From NCBI GenBank assembly GCA_028554755.1, contig JAPTOF010000024.1, forward strand, positions 1,798,001-1,862,000: DNA of 64,000 nt, in the 5' to 3' direction. This document shows, in pieces, positions 1-10,993 of the stretch. This DNA is from Cordia subcordata. Lineage: Eukaryota; Streptophyta; Magnoliopsida; Boraginales; Cordiaceae. Every line of letters starts with the position of its first letter. Positions within the stretch are counted from its first letter, which is position 1. The notes below the pieces were generated by a model. The model did not search any database. It was not told the DNA's origin and saw only the letters and a list, made by a program, of their open reading frames with translations. The translations under genes were made by a program, and so were the position numbers.

Positions 1-1289
1 TCAAAGTAATAGAGAGAGTCTTTTTCTTTTTCCAGTATGTAGCTTCGCGAGCTAGGAGCGCATCATTAGGGCAGGGCGAAAACGAACATAGGATCATGGC
101 CCTTTTCTTCTTTCTTTTGTTTGTGTCCAGTCCGTTGTGTGTGTTTTTTTAAGGCTTGCACTGTCTTTTCGCACTTAGGTGCTCAGTATGCCATTGGTAA
201 TGATTCTACTAAGGTGCCACAAATTCGCAAGCTGATCCTAAATAATCGTTGTTGGCTTCCAAGAAACCTCCTTTCCTCGTCTTGCTCTACTCTTTTTCCA
301 CATTTTGCTTCAAATTTCTCACTTTCTTTTTCAACTTCACCTATACAAAAATAGATAATTAAATAATTAAATATTTTCAATAAATGCATTATTAATTCCA
401 AAAGAAACATAAAATAGGTATTAAAATATAACCTCATCATATATTATTGTATTTAATTTAAAATTTTAATTGTCAACGAATTAGTACTTAAAACTAGTAT
501 AAAAAATTCCCACAATGTGTGGATGTGATATATTTTTTTAACCGAAATAACTGAATTATTCCAAAAAAATCATAAATTATTCAAAACTAACCTAAATAAC
601 CAAATTTCTTTGTAATTATAATAACTAAATTGAAATATTTATCATCGAAATTCATATTATGCATCTAAGAATAATGTAAACTTATAAATATATCTGAACA
701 TAAACTTGGAAAATAATAACTATTTTTTTAAATAAAAATTTAACTGCTTGGTTATTAACCGGAATTTTAGAGTAATAACTGAAACTTAACCGAAAATTCA
801 TTTTTTTTCATTTTTAATAACCGAAACCGAATCGAATATAAAAATAACTGAACTAAATTTTATATTTTAGTTAAGCTCAATTCGATTATTTAGTTATAAC
901 CAAATAATGCTCACTCCTAATTGATGCCACAAATAACTAATAGTATCATAGACTGCAGCGTGTATGCGCAGATGATCGGCAATAAAGGCGGGAAAGCCAG
1001 GAGCAAACATGGCAGTGTAAATAGGTATACTGAAGGAGGATATTTGTCGCTTATGAATGTTAAGACATTAATTTCTTATTTATTATAAATATATATTGCA
1101 AGATTTTATTTCGACATTCAATTATCAACTAACTAATGCTTTAAATAATATTAAAATTTAATTTTCATTTAATTAAGGCTCTTTGCAAATTCCAAGAGAT
1201 TAAATTTGAGTAAATTTAACTATTATAAAAAAAAACTGAACCTAATTAAATTTAGCATCACTACTAAAAAATGAACCAGAGAAGAGCAT

Positions 1290-1290
<1 letters not shown>

Positions 1291-1343
<53 letters not shown>

Positions 1344-1372
1344 ACACACACACACCAAAAAAAAAAAAAAAA
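1291..1372. repeat. compound microsatellite (TA)n-(AC)n-(A)n
   Basis: About 25 TA units run directly into about seven AC units and then about 15 A residues. The apparent open frames across it on both strands (poly Tyr-Ile) are artefacts of the dinucleotide repeat. Confidence 0.95.
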
Positions 1373-1999
1373 CCAAGAGACCTCATAAGCATTATAGGGG
1401 GGTCTGGTTGAAATTGTGGCTAGGTGCGTGTAACACAAAGGTGATATTCCAATCAGACAATAATAATTTATTTTGAAAAAGAAATAACGTGACATCCGTC
1501 ACTTAAATGGTTACAATCGAGTAATGTTATGTAGAAGTAATTTATAAAATTGCTCATATATGAGAAATAATATTAATGATAATTTGTGGTTCAGTGAAAT
1601 CGGGTAAAAAATAGAAACCACAACTCCTCTGTTGATTTCTTTCAGTTTGAACGAAAGAATAGGGTTCGGGATACAATTGTATCACAGAAAAGAACATTTT
1701 CAAGAGCATGTCCTTAGTTTACGGGTTTATGTAACAAAGCCAGAAGGCATATAAAAAGCTAATAACAATAATGATGTGAAAACAGATTGGGAAAGACGAG
1801 CAACAGGCAACTGATGATGGCCGCGCTGATGTAGCAAAGGAAAGAAACTTCAATATCTAAAAGTAATGCAAAATAAAATGATTCAAAGGTCGCTCAAAAA
1901 AGCCAAGGGAAAAAGCGTTCGTCAATGACCTTTGTAAACAATATTTTGTTTGAACAATATTGAAGTTAGATTCCTTTTATCAAACTATCGAAAACAACA

Positions 2000-2007
2000 A
2001 TATATAT

Positions 2008-2038
<31 letters not shown>

Positions 2039-2063
2039 CCAAATTATCTTTATATATATATAT

Positions 2064-2105
<42 letters not shown>

Positions 2106-2110
2106 ATCTA
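2000..2110. repeat. TA/CA microsatellite block just upstream of the STP start codon
   Basis: Two blocks of (TA)n interrupted by short (AC)n runs end about 25 bp before the ATG at 2134. The block therefore lies in the 5' leader or core promoter of the sugar transporter gene. Length variation here could affect transcription start choice, but this is inference. Confidence 0.9.
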
Positions 2111-2133
2111 AATAGCTATTGCTTTGCTAGAAG

Positions 2134-4026
2134 ATGGCTGCTGGACCTATTGGTGCGAGACCTGCGGGCAATTATGAAGGCAAAGTCACTGGCTTTGTCA
2201 TTATCACTTGTTTGGTTGCGGCCACAGGTGGTCTTCTATTTGGGTATGATATTGGTATCTCAGGTATGTTCTTTATCATCCTCTTCACACACACACACAC
2301 GAATAGATATATAAATGTATATATTTTTGCATTGCATTTTTCTTTCTTTTGGGTACTAAAAACTAATGAAATTTTCTAGCAAAAGGAATGCAAGAACTAA
2401 TGATTAAACCTTGATATACATAGGAGGAGTTACATCTATGGATGAATTTTTGATTAAATTCTTCCCATCGGTGTACCATAGACAGAAAGATAATTCTGGA
2501 CGCCAGAGCCAGTACTGCAAATTCGATGACCACCTATTGACACTCTTCACCTCATCACTTTACTTGGCCGCACTAGTTGCCTCTTTCCCTGCATCTGCAA
2601 TCACGAGAGCTTATGGCCGTAAAATCTCCATGACCGTTGGAGGTCTGATTTTCCTTGTTGGTGCTGCCCTCAATGGTGCTGCCATGAATGTAGCAATGTT
2701 GATTATCGGCCGCATATTTCTCGGCATCGGTATAGGATTTGCTAACCAGGTTAGACTCTCTTGCTCTCTCCCTCCCTCTACCTCTGTCTCGTTTTAAATG
2801 TCAAGGAAGTAATGAGACTTAAAAATTTGTGATTGTTGACAATAACGCAGTCCGTTCCCGTTTACCTATCTGAAATGGCACCAGCCCAAATAAGAGGTGC
2901 ACTCAACATTGGTTTCCAAATGGCCGTGACAATTGGTATCTTTACAGCCAATCTAGTTAACTATGGAACAGCTCAGATGAAAGCAAACGGGTGGAGAGTC
3001 TCCCTGGCTCTTGCGGCTGTTCCTGCGGTTATTATGACTATTGGGGCAATTTTCCTCCCAGACACCCCCAACTCCCTGCTGGAGCGAGGCAAGACCACAC
3101 AGGCAAAAGAAATGTTGCAGAAAGTTCGTGGTACTAGCAACGTTGATGAGGAGTTCCAAGACCTTGTGGATGCATGTGAGGCTTCCAAGCAGGTGCAGAA
3201 TCAATGGAAGAATATCTTTGAGCCAAGATACAGGCCCCAATTCACTTTCGCTGTCCTGATCCCATTCTTCCAGCAAGTCACTGGAATCAATGTGATCATG
3301 TTTTATGCCCCTGTCCTTTTCAAGACGCTTGGTTTTGGTGATGACGCGTCTCTCATGTCTGCCGTCATCAGTGGCCTTGTTAATGTCTTTGCTACACTAG
3401 TCTCGGTCTTCACTGTTGACAAATTCGGCCGAAGAAAGTTGTTCCTCGAAGGTGGAGTTCAGATGTTCGTTTGCCAGGTAACGTGTAAATGGCATATGCA
3501 AAAAATCCTGGATCTTCCCCTGTTTAAAGGCATTACTAAAAACGGTTGGCTAAATATGCAATAGGTTGCTGTCGGAATCCTGGTCTACAACGCTTTTGGC
3601 GTGGCAGGCGAAGGAGCCTTCACCAAAAGAAGTGGCAATTTGGCATTGTTCTTCATCTGCGTATATGTAGCCGCATTCGCGTGGTCTTGGGGCCCACTGG
3701 GATGGTTGGTGCCTAGTGAAATCTTTCCTTTGGAGATACGGTCGGCTGGACAATCCATTAACGTGTCTGTCAACATGTTCTTCACATTCATCATTGGCCA
3801 AATCTTCCTCACCATGCTTTGCTACATGAAGTTCGGTCTGTTCTTGTTCTTTGCCGGATGGGTGGTCGTCATGACAATCTTTGTCTTCCTGTTCTTGCCG
3901 GAGACAAAGAACGTTCCTATTGAAGAAATGAACAGAGTGTGGAAGGCTCACTGGTTCTGGGGTAAATACGTCCCTGATGATGCCACTGGTCTCGAAGGCC
4001 ACACCCACGCAAAAGCCTGTGTGTGA
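2134..4026 (+). CDS. sugar transport protein (STP-type hexose/H+ symporter), four exons
   Basis: Predicted plasma-membrane proton-coupled monosaccharide importer of the major facilitator superfamily. Exons 2134-2263, 2424-2749, 2851-3477 and 3565-4026 join in frame, all with GT-AG introns, to give 514 residues, the usual STP length. Visible family marks are [18 protein letters not shown] across the first splice junction, RAYGRK after helix 2, [23 protein letters not shown], the loop motif [11 protein letters not shown], the glutamine-rich [28 protein letters not shown], and [22 protein letters not shown] followed by LPETK. Exon phases match the canonical STP gene. One small departure is [12 protein letters not shown], where the family usually has Gly after LPETK. 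The exact STP paralogue cannot be told from sequence alone. The frame is intact and probably functional. Confidence 0.95.
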
Positions 4027-4639
4027 AGTGGAAGCATCAATTTTTATCTTCTTCTGTCTATCTACCTGTATATCTATCTATGAGTACCATAATTAACATT
4101 TTGTAATCTATCTATATTTATTTCTATATCTATAATATAATAAAATTATACTTAGCTTCAAAAATAATTTTGGAGCTTTTTTTGGAGATATTATGGAATA
4201 ATTATTGGTTAATATGAAAAAGTTGAAATAAATTGCAATATCAAAGGTATTGTAGGACAATTTAGAAAGAATAAGTTAATTTCACTATATCTGTTCGCAA
4301 GTCATAAACAAGTTTAATGATTAACCAAAAACAAAAATAAAAGAAAAGGGACAAGTTTAACAAGGATCTCTTGTTGGGGTTAATCCTCGTGAGGTTGCAT
4401 TAACTAGACCCTTATTTTGGGCCTTGAGTTTATTGAGAACGGTCTTGAATCACCGAGGGTAAACCTTAAATAAGACTCGGATCCTTATGGGAAGTCGAGA
4501 AGTGCACTTAGAACTTTGTAATCTTCTTTTTTTAGTCCAATAGATTGAGAAAATTATAAATAAAGTAACTAAAAGGAAAAGCATTCAGAAAGAAATGAGT
4601 AGTGTTATTATCACTAAAAACTCTATTGTATAAGGAATT

Positions 4640-5130
4640 AACTGCTAGATTAACTATAACTACTTTGCTAGAATGTAAATTAATTGTAAGCTACTTGCAA
4701 GGAAATGAAAATTACTCTACGAAAGCACAACAAATCTATAACATGAGTTACATTAGGCCATGCTATTGCTAAGTTAAGCTATTGCAAAATTAAGCTACGT
4801 TAAACTAGGCTAGGAAAATAAGTAAAGTAATTGTAAAGGGACCAACCTTTGAAGTCCCTTTAAGGCCCTTCAAACACTCGCTTACAGTCTATCGATTCCC
4901 TTAGAATCTATCCATGACTTCAAATCCCATATCGTTCCTTTGAACTCATGGAAAGCTTAAGCCTAGATATATTGCATTTTGAACTTAGATATGTCACAAC
5001 ACACATTTAATCATGCCAAGTCATCATTCTTTGTTGACATGTGCAGTGCTAACTAAGCAAGTTTTGCCTACATATACTGTTGACTTCTCGTGCCATGTCA
5101 TAATTATATTTTAATCATAACAAATTCCAC
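4640..5130. repeat. dispersed repeat, copy 1 (copy 2 at 21535-22165)
   Basis: Shares ordered blocks with 21535-22165: CTACTTTGCTAGAATGTAAA, then gene-poor AT DNA with AAGCTAGGCTAGGA, TTGTAAAGG, and finally a shared end containing TTTTGCCTAC followed by TACTGTT and a TCATAATTAT block. The blocks are in the same order and orientation but diverged. The class is unknown; a non-coding retroelement part such as a solo LTR is possible. Confidence 0.55.
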
Positions 5131-5373
5131 CCTATATATTAGAAATGCCATTTTACTTGAGATAAAATTTTAATGTATAACTCCTCTAATAAGGACGACA
5201 ACTCAATTCGGCCTGCATCAGGCACTTGTCGTTCCATATTTTGCAACGGTTAACCAGCCTTGGCATTCTTTGACCAAAAAGTAAAAAATAAGAGAAAAAA
5301 GGAATTTGACCAAAAAAGAAAAAAAAAAAAAACCAGCTTTGGGACTCTAATTTTATAAATAGGAGGGAGGATT

Positions 5374-5500
5374 AACCTGTTTGGTTAGGCTTATTTCGGA
5401 CTTGTAAATTACAAATAATAAAAAAATATATGAGAAGGTAATTTTTTAAAACAATTTATAAACTATAAAATATACAAAATAAATAAAGCCAAACAGGCTC
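5374..5500. mobile_element. short MITE with CCTGTTTGG termini
   Basis: The left end AACCTGTTTGGTTAGGC and the right end, reverse-complemented as GAGCCTGTTTGGCTTTA, form imperfect terminal inverted repeats around about 90 bp of AT-rich DNA. The termini resemble PIF/Harbinger (Tourist-like) ends. The target duplication is not clear. Confidence 0.45.
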
Positions 5501-5739
5501 TATGCTATATAATACATGTATGAAGGATTGAAGACTCTACTTCTCGTTCTTTACTCTCTCTTTTTACTTTTTCTTGTACATATATACATACATACATATA
5601 CATATATATATATATGTGTGTGTGTGTGTATGTATGTATTTTCAATAGAAAAGCTGGATTAAACGAGGGGTAGTATCAATTAAATTTGGCCTTCAAAGTA
5701 AAAGTGTTCAAAACATAAACCATATTTTCTAAACCAACG

Positions 5740-8280
5740 ATGACACTATCAAGACTAAGTAGAAGAACACCTCTCAGTCGCTTCCTCCTAAAGTCAACCA
5801 AAACGCTGCACTACCCATTTTCTCAAATCCAGGCACCATTTTCAAAATCCATCTCCACTAATGCTTCAGACGATTCAATGATATCCAATGACCTCATTTC
5901 CATCTTCACAAAGCGACCCTTTTCAATGGAAAGCCAAGAACTCAAACACTTAGGCTCAAAGCTCAACACCAACATAGTTGAAACTGCTTTGAAAGGCTTC
6001 AAGAATTGGAAAGTAGCTCAAGAGTTCTTTAAATGGGCTTCAAATCAACATGGCTATAAACACAATTGTTATACATATAATACAATGGCTTCAATCCTAT
6101 CACGTGCTCGACAAAATGCCTCACTGAGAGCTTTAGCGGTAGATATTTGGAACTCAAGGTGCTATATGACACCGGGTGCATTGGGTTTCTTTATTAGGTG
6201 CTTGGGCAGTCAGGGTCTGGTTGAAGAGGCCAATGTGTTGTTTGATCAAGTCAAAAAATCAAACCTTTGCGTCCCGAATAGTTATAGCTACAATTGCTTG
6301 TTGGAAGCTATTTCTAAGTCTAGTAATGTTGATTTGATAGATTATCGATTGAATGAGATGCGTGGTTTCGGCTTAGTGCCCGATAAGTATGCTTTGACTC
6401 CTGTATTGCATTGTTACTGCAATGCAGGGGAGTTTGAGAAAGCTTTAGATGTTTTTAATCAAATGTATGAGAAAGGTTGGGTTGATGCATATGTGTTGTC
6501 GATATTGGTCGTGTCTTTTAGCAAGTGGGGAAAGGTGGATAAGGCGTTCCAGATGGTTGAGATAATGGAGGATCAGAACATTTTCTTGAATGAAAAGACT
6601 TTCCGTGTTCTGATTCATGGGTTTGTAAAGGAGGGTAGAGTAGATAAGGCAATGCAATTGTTGGATAAAATGCAGAGATGGGGTTATAATCCTGACATTT
6701 CAATTTACGGTGTGTTAGTAGGGGGTCTGTGTAAGAGTAAGGAGTTCAAGAAAGCTATTCAATTGTGCAAGCAAATGAATCAGTGGGGAATTCGATCGGA
6801 TGTGAAAATATTTTCTGAGATTGTATCATGTGCGCCTGAAGACAGAGATGTGATCTGTTTGGTCGAATCAAGACAAGAAGATCTAGACAATGAAGTGAGG
6901 GTTCTGTTGTTTAATTCTGTTCTGAAAGGTTTAGTCAATAATGGTTCAGTAGATAAAGCTTATAATCTGCTGAAGGCAGCAATGGGAGGTGCACCAAATT
7001 GTGATTTTGAGGTGGCCAAACTCATTATGCATGGAGAACTTGTTAAACCAGATACAAATTCTTTTGAAACAGTTGTTAATGGATTGTGCCAGGCTGATAA
7101 GCTAGATATGGCCCTAGACCTCTTCCAGGATATGGATCGACTTAGTTGCAGGCGAAGTATATTGCTCTACAATAATTTAATAGATTGTTTGAGCAAATCT
7201 GATAGATTGAGCGAGTGTTATGTGCTTCTGCAAGAGATGAAAGATTCAGGATTTCGGCCCACACAATTCACTTACAACTCCATATTTGGATGCTTATGCA
7301 GGCAGGAGGATGTTGCAGGGGCAGTCCATATGTTGAGGGAAATGCGTGTGCATGGACATGATCCTTGGATAAAATATTACACGCTACTCATTGATAAACT
7401 GTGCAAACATGGGCGAGCCATTGAAGCTTGTAGTTTTCTTACTGATATGATTCAAATAGGCTTCCTTCCTGATGTGATTGGCTATTCTGCTGCCATTTAT
7501 GGTCTTTTCCAGATCCATGCCCCAGAAAAAGCCTTGCAGCTATTTAGAGACCTCTGTTCTCGTGGTTATTACCCTGATGTTGTTGCTTGTAATATTGTCA
7601 TAAATGGGTTGTGCAAGGCAGAAAAGTTAGCAGACTCGCAAGATATTCTAAATGAGATGCTGGAAAAGGGGCTTGTTCCGTCAACTGTTACCTACAACTT
7701 GCTCATTGACGGGTGGTGTAAAGTTGGTGATATGGAAAAGGCAATCCGTTGGTTTACAAGGATGGTTGAGGAAGAAAGGGAGCCCAATGTCATTACTTAT
7801 ACGACTTTAATAGATGGATTCTGCAATGCTGGCAGACCAAATGATGCTCAGAAACTATGGGCAGAAATGAACCTAAAGGGATGTTCTCCTAATAGAATTG
7901 CATTTATGGCTCTCATCAATGGGCTTTGCAAGTGTAGGAAGCTAGATGAGGCTATGACATATTTGTGTGAGATGAAAAGGAATAACATGACACCTGATGC
8001 TTTTGTTATTGTATCCCTTATTGATGCTTTCGTGTCAAATTCAAACTCAGCTGTGGCTTATGACTTGTTAAAGGAGATGGTGCATAACCAGAATTTCCCT
8101 GATTCAAATGATAAGAACCATCTTATTCTTAAAGATGCAATAAATTTTCTGTCCAGAGAACCAAGAATGTCATCTAATATTAAATCTCTTATGGCTGATG
8201 GCAGCATTCCTATACATCTTTGCACTTCAGAAGTTGAAAAAAAAATAGAGTGCAAGCCATTACCTGATATGAAGGCCTGA
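5740..8280 (+). CDS. P-class pentatricopeptide repeat protein, probably organellar (At5g08310-like)
   Basis: Intronless gene of 846 residues, as is usual for plant PPR genes. PPR proteins bind organellar RNA through tandem 35-residue helical hairpins. The N-terminus is rich in Arg, Ser and Leu with almost no acidic residues for about 45 residues, which fits a mitochondrial or plastid targeting peptide. From about residue 115 to 790 I see many repeats with the YNxLIDGxCKxGxxxxA pattern, for example NLLIDGWCKVGDMEKAI and TTLIDGFCNAGRPNDA. No E, E+ or DYW editing domain follows, so this is P-class, with a role in RNA stability, splicing or translation rather than editing. The N-terminal layout (IFTKRPF, then a block around GFFIRCLGSQGLVEEA) resembles the Arabidopsis At5g08310 group as I remember it. 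The frame is intact. Confidence 0.93.
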   Translation: MTLSRLSRRTPLSRFLLKSTKTLHYPFSQIQAPFSKSISTNASDDSMISNDLISIFTKRPFSMESQELKHLGSKLNTNIVETALKGFKNWKVAQEFFKWASNQHGYKHNCYTYNTMASILSRARQNASLRALAVDIWNSRCYMTPGALGFFIRCLGSQGLVEEANVLFDQVKKSNLCVPNSYSYNCLLEAISKSSNVDLIDYRLNEMRGFGLVPDKYALTPVLHCYCNAGEFEKALDVFNQMYEKGWVDAYVLSILVVSFSKWGKVDKAFQMVEIMEDQNIFLNEKTFRVLIHGFVKEGRVDKAMQLLDKMQRWGYNPDISIYGVLVGGLCKSKEFKKAIQLCKQMNQWGIRSDVKIFSEIVSCAPEDRDVICLVESRQEDLDNEVRVLLFNSVLKGLVNNGSVDKAYNLLKAAMGGAPNCDFEVAKLIMHGELVKPDTNSFETVVNGLCQADKLDMALDLFQDMDRLSCRRSILLYNNLIDCLSKSDRLSECYVLLQEMKDSGFRPTQFTYNSIFGCLCRQEDVAGAVHMLREMRVHGHDPWIKYYTLLIDKLCKHGRAIEACSFLTDMIQIGFLPDVIGYSAAIYGLFQIHAPEKALQLFRDLCSRGYYPDVVACNIVINGLCKAEKLADSQDILNEMLEKGLVPSTVTYNLLIDGWCKVGDMEKAIRWFTRMVEEEREPNVITYTTLIDGFCNAGRPNDAQKLWAEMNLKGCSPNRIAFMALINGLCKCRKLDEAMTYLCEMKRNNMTPDAFVIVSLIDAFVSNSNSAVAYDLLKEMVHNQNFPDSNDKNHLILKDAINFLSREPRMSSNIKSLMADGSIPIHLCTSEVEKKIECKPLPDMKA

Positions 8281-9411
8281 TTCTATTTAGCCCAAGATCC
8301 ATCAGTTGTGAATATCAGGGGAGTCATGACTCTATATAGTTTTAAGTGTTTGAAGATACGACGACATTGGGCCTGGACAATGATAAGGTTCCATAGCACT
8401 TTTCACTTCTTGTTTCATAGTGGAGTCTCTTATCAGTGACTGTGCTTCATCACCTGATAATGGTTCTTGCGTCATGAACAAGGTATAGTCCTCCAATATA
8501 TTGCTTTCTATTTAGACATTCTGCTTCATCACCTAATAACGATTCTTGCGTCATTAATAAGGTATAGCTATCCAATTTGTTGCTTTTTATTTAGACATTC
8601 TTGGTCGTGATTTGAAATTTATGTTGGCAGTCTCCTTTCCCTTGCTGCTTCAACCTCATAATTTTGACTTCATCATTTCGTCTAGTGTTGGTTCTAACTA
8701 TAATCAAGTCAGCAATTTTGAGCAGTTGAATTTTTTTTTATTTTCTAAATTGGTGCTATTTATGTGCCTAAAACTGAACATGGTATTACTCTCCAGAACT
8801 CCAGCTAATCTCCAGATCTGCTATATTTGGATGTCAGTTCACAACTTGGTCTAACAGTGTCTGGTACTATCAGAAATTCTTCCAACAATGGGTATGCTAT
8901 CACAAACATATATTTCTGCATTGCTCCTTCTGCATAAGAAATCTCTGTTTAAATTTTTGTGATTACCAGAAAAGGTTTCAATGTCTTAGGTACAATATTG
9001 GAGTCATTGCAGACATGCTGATTCATTGTTAAGATATGTAGTAGATAGGCCTAGAATTGCAATTGCAGAGGCATGAGCTGTCAACTGACATTCTCAAGAT
9101 TCTTTTCCTCATCAGAAGTAAATCTGATGAACTCTTCCATCATTTGTTGAGCCGTCCACTGTTGTTTTTTTTCACTTTTTCTTGATATTTCATTAGATTC
9201 AATTTTTTTTTTTAATTGTAATAATTCTTTTGCTCTTACTGCCAATTTTGTTTCATTGTCTTGCGCTTACTGAGAAAAACGAAGACTTGAAACTTTACTG
9301 TCCACGGTTAATTGGCCAAACCGGGAGCTGAGCACATACTTTTTATACATGCGTTCTATCAGACCAGGAATCAATTGAACAGATTGAATTAATGAAATCA
9401 AGAACTCTCAA
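8281..9411. other. 3' flank of the PPR gene
   Basis: No coding region is supported. A 79-bp tandem duplication lies at 8444-8601. The rest is T-rich DNA that probably includes the PPR 3' UTR. One copy of the target duplication of the downstream LINE ends this stretch (9412-9423). Confidence 0.6.
8444..8601. repeat. two tandem copies of a 79-bp unit
   Basis: GCTTCATCACCT...TTTAGACATTC is present twice in direct tandem, with the second copy starting at 8523 and a few substitutions between copies. It lies in the probable 3' UTR of the PPR gene. Confidence 0.85.
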
Positions 9412-9423
9412 ATATTTTCAGTA

Positions 9424-10993
9424 GGAGGCCTTGGTTTGTGAGATGTGAAATCAATCAATCTTGCGCTTCTTGCAAAGTTGAGTTGGAAAGTTCTGACGGA
9501 GCCGGACTTGTTATGGGTCCAGATGATGAAGGAAAAGTACTTCAAAGAGAAATTCTTGAACTACCAGACCAAAACAACAAATTCGCACATGTGCAAACAC
9601 ATTACTAAAGGGAAAAATGTCATCAAGCTTCATCAAGCAAGAAGCTAAATGGGTGGTACGAAATGGAAGAACTGTGAGATTTTGGAGTGATTGGTGGATA
9701 GGAGCGGCCCCTTTACAGTTGGACGCTTTGAGGGAAATTCTGGAGAACCAATTGCATATACCAGTAGCTTCATTTTGCAAGAATGATGGTAGTTGGAACT
9801 GGGAAATGTTCGAAGATCTCCTGCCTCTGGGTAGATTATTGCTAATTGCAGGGGCGAGAGTCTTTAATGAAGAGGAGGAGGGTGATTTCCTTGCATGGAA
9901 CAAAGAACAATCAAACCAGTTCACCATGGCTTCGGCGTTCAAGACAATACCGAATGCCACCAAAGATAATTCTGTGACCTGGGAAGCACTTTGGTGGGCT
10001 AAGTGCCCTCAACTTTGTGTTACTCTTGTATGGCAAATTATTCATAAGAGACTTCCTTGCAAGTCTAACTTGAGGCGCAGAAACATTGGGGATGAGGACT
10101 CGTGTGTGATATGTGGAGAAGCAAGCGAGACAGAGGACCATTTGTTCATAGAATGTGGAAGTGTACGGGAAGTGTGGGAAGCTTATTCAACCAGCCGAGG
10201 ACAATTTTGTGTTTGCAGATTTACCTTGGAAAGATTGGATAAACCGCAACCTGGAGGATAGGAGCTGGAATGACATCTTTATTCCCTGTGGTGGCTTTGG
10301 CGTTGGAGGATTGCTATTCTACACAACCAAACGGACGAACTCCAACCTCATCAGAAAGTCTGGTCCATAAAGAAATATGTCGCAGAGGTGCAAAACACAT
10401 ATGGAGGGAGCGAGTACAAGCACATATCAAAAGCAAGAAAGAATGGCAAATTATCAGGGGGCAACCACCATGTGCTGGTATGAAGCTTAATTTAGATGGT
10501 TGCTCCCAAGGCAACCCGGTCTGGCAACAGCAAGGTGACTTATTAGGAATGAGCAAGGTATGTGGATTACAGGGATTGCTATTAATTTGGGACTGTCATC
10601 CAACAACACAGCTGAGGCGAGGATGCTACTTGAGGGATTAAGCCTTGCAGAAGAAATGGGCGTGGAAGTTTTAGAAATTGAAACTGATTCCCAACTCTTA
10701 GTCAATTGGGTTACAGAGCGCTCAAGAATAAGAAGGGTGATACTCCCAGTTATTGAAGAATGCAAAAGGAGAATGAAGCATAACAGGGATACACTTTGAA
10801 ACACATCTATGGAGAAGCTAATAAAAGAATAGACTGGCTTGCGAACTTTGGCCTTACACTTACAGTTGGAAGTCACAAACTCCATGGTCCACCAGAAGGG
10901 TTAAGAGGGATGCTTGGTGAAAATCTGTGAGGAGTCTCTTCTCAAAGACTTGTTGTCATTTAATTTATCAGCTTAGCCTCTTTCAAAAAAAAT
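9424..10993 (+). mobile_element. 5'-truncated LINE (non-LTR retrotransposon), degenerate
   Basis: The sequence begins inside the reverse transcriptase C-terminal region (GGLGL then KSINLALLAKLSWK), continues through WVVRNGRTVRFWSDWW, and through the zf-RVT domain (LVWQIIHKRLPCKSNL, CVICGEASETEDHLFIEC). It ends in an RNase H-like domain (NTAEARMLLEGLSLA, IETDSQLLVNWV). Frameshifts and stops break it, so the open frames at 9445, 9617, 10270 and 10560 are pieces of one decayed ORF2. An A-rich tail at 10985-10992 is followed by ATATTTTCAGTA, and the same 12 bp stand directly before the element at 9412-9423. This is a perfect target-site duplication typical of target-primed reverse transcription. 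The element is inactive. Confidence 0.9.

Larger units (their letters stand above)
1..2133. other. AT-rich spacer upstream of the STP gene
   Basis: No convincing coding region is visible on either strand; the short open frames are AT-rich or microsatellite-derived. The stretch around 830-925 is rich in AACCGAA-like words and ends in TGCTCACTCCTA, which in reverse reads TAGGAGTGAGCA, a typical hAT-like MITE terminus. I could not find its partner end or a target duplication. Compound microsatellites lie at 1291-1372 and 2000-2110. Confidence 0.6.
4027..5739. other. spacer between STP and PPR genes with dispersed repeats
   Basis: No gene is seen. After the STP stop the DNA is AT-rich. It holds a dispersed repeat copy (about 4640-5130), a short MITE-like inverted-repeat segment (about 5374-5500) and a (TA)/(TG) microsatellite at about 5580-5640. 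Confidence 0.6.

Noticed and set aside
1223..1495. Open frames on both strands over the TA repeat
   Set aside because: They encode only Tyr-Ile or Ile-Tyr runs from the microsatellite.
2953..3276. Minus-strand frames opposite STP exon 3, and similar at 3550-4008
   Set aside because: They are shadows of a well-conserved coding strand and have no motif of their own.
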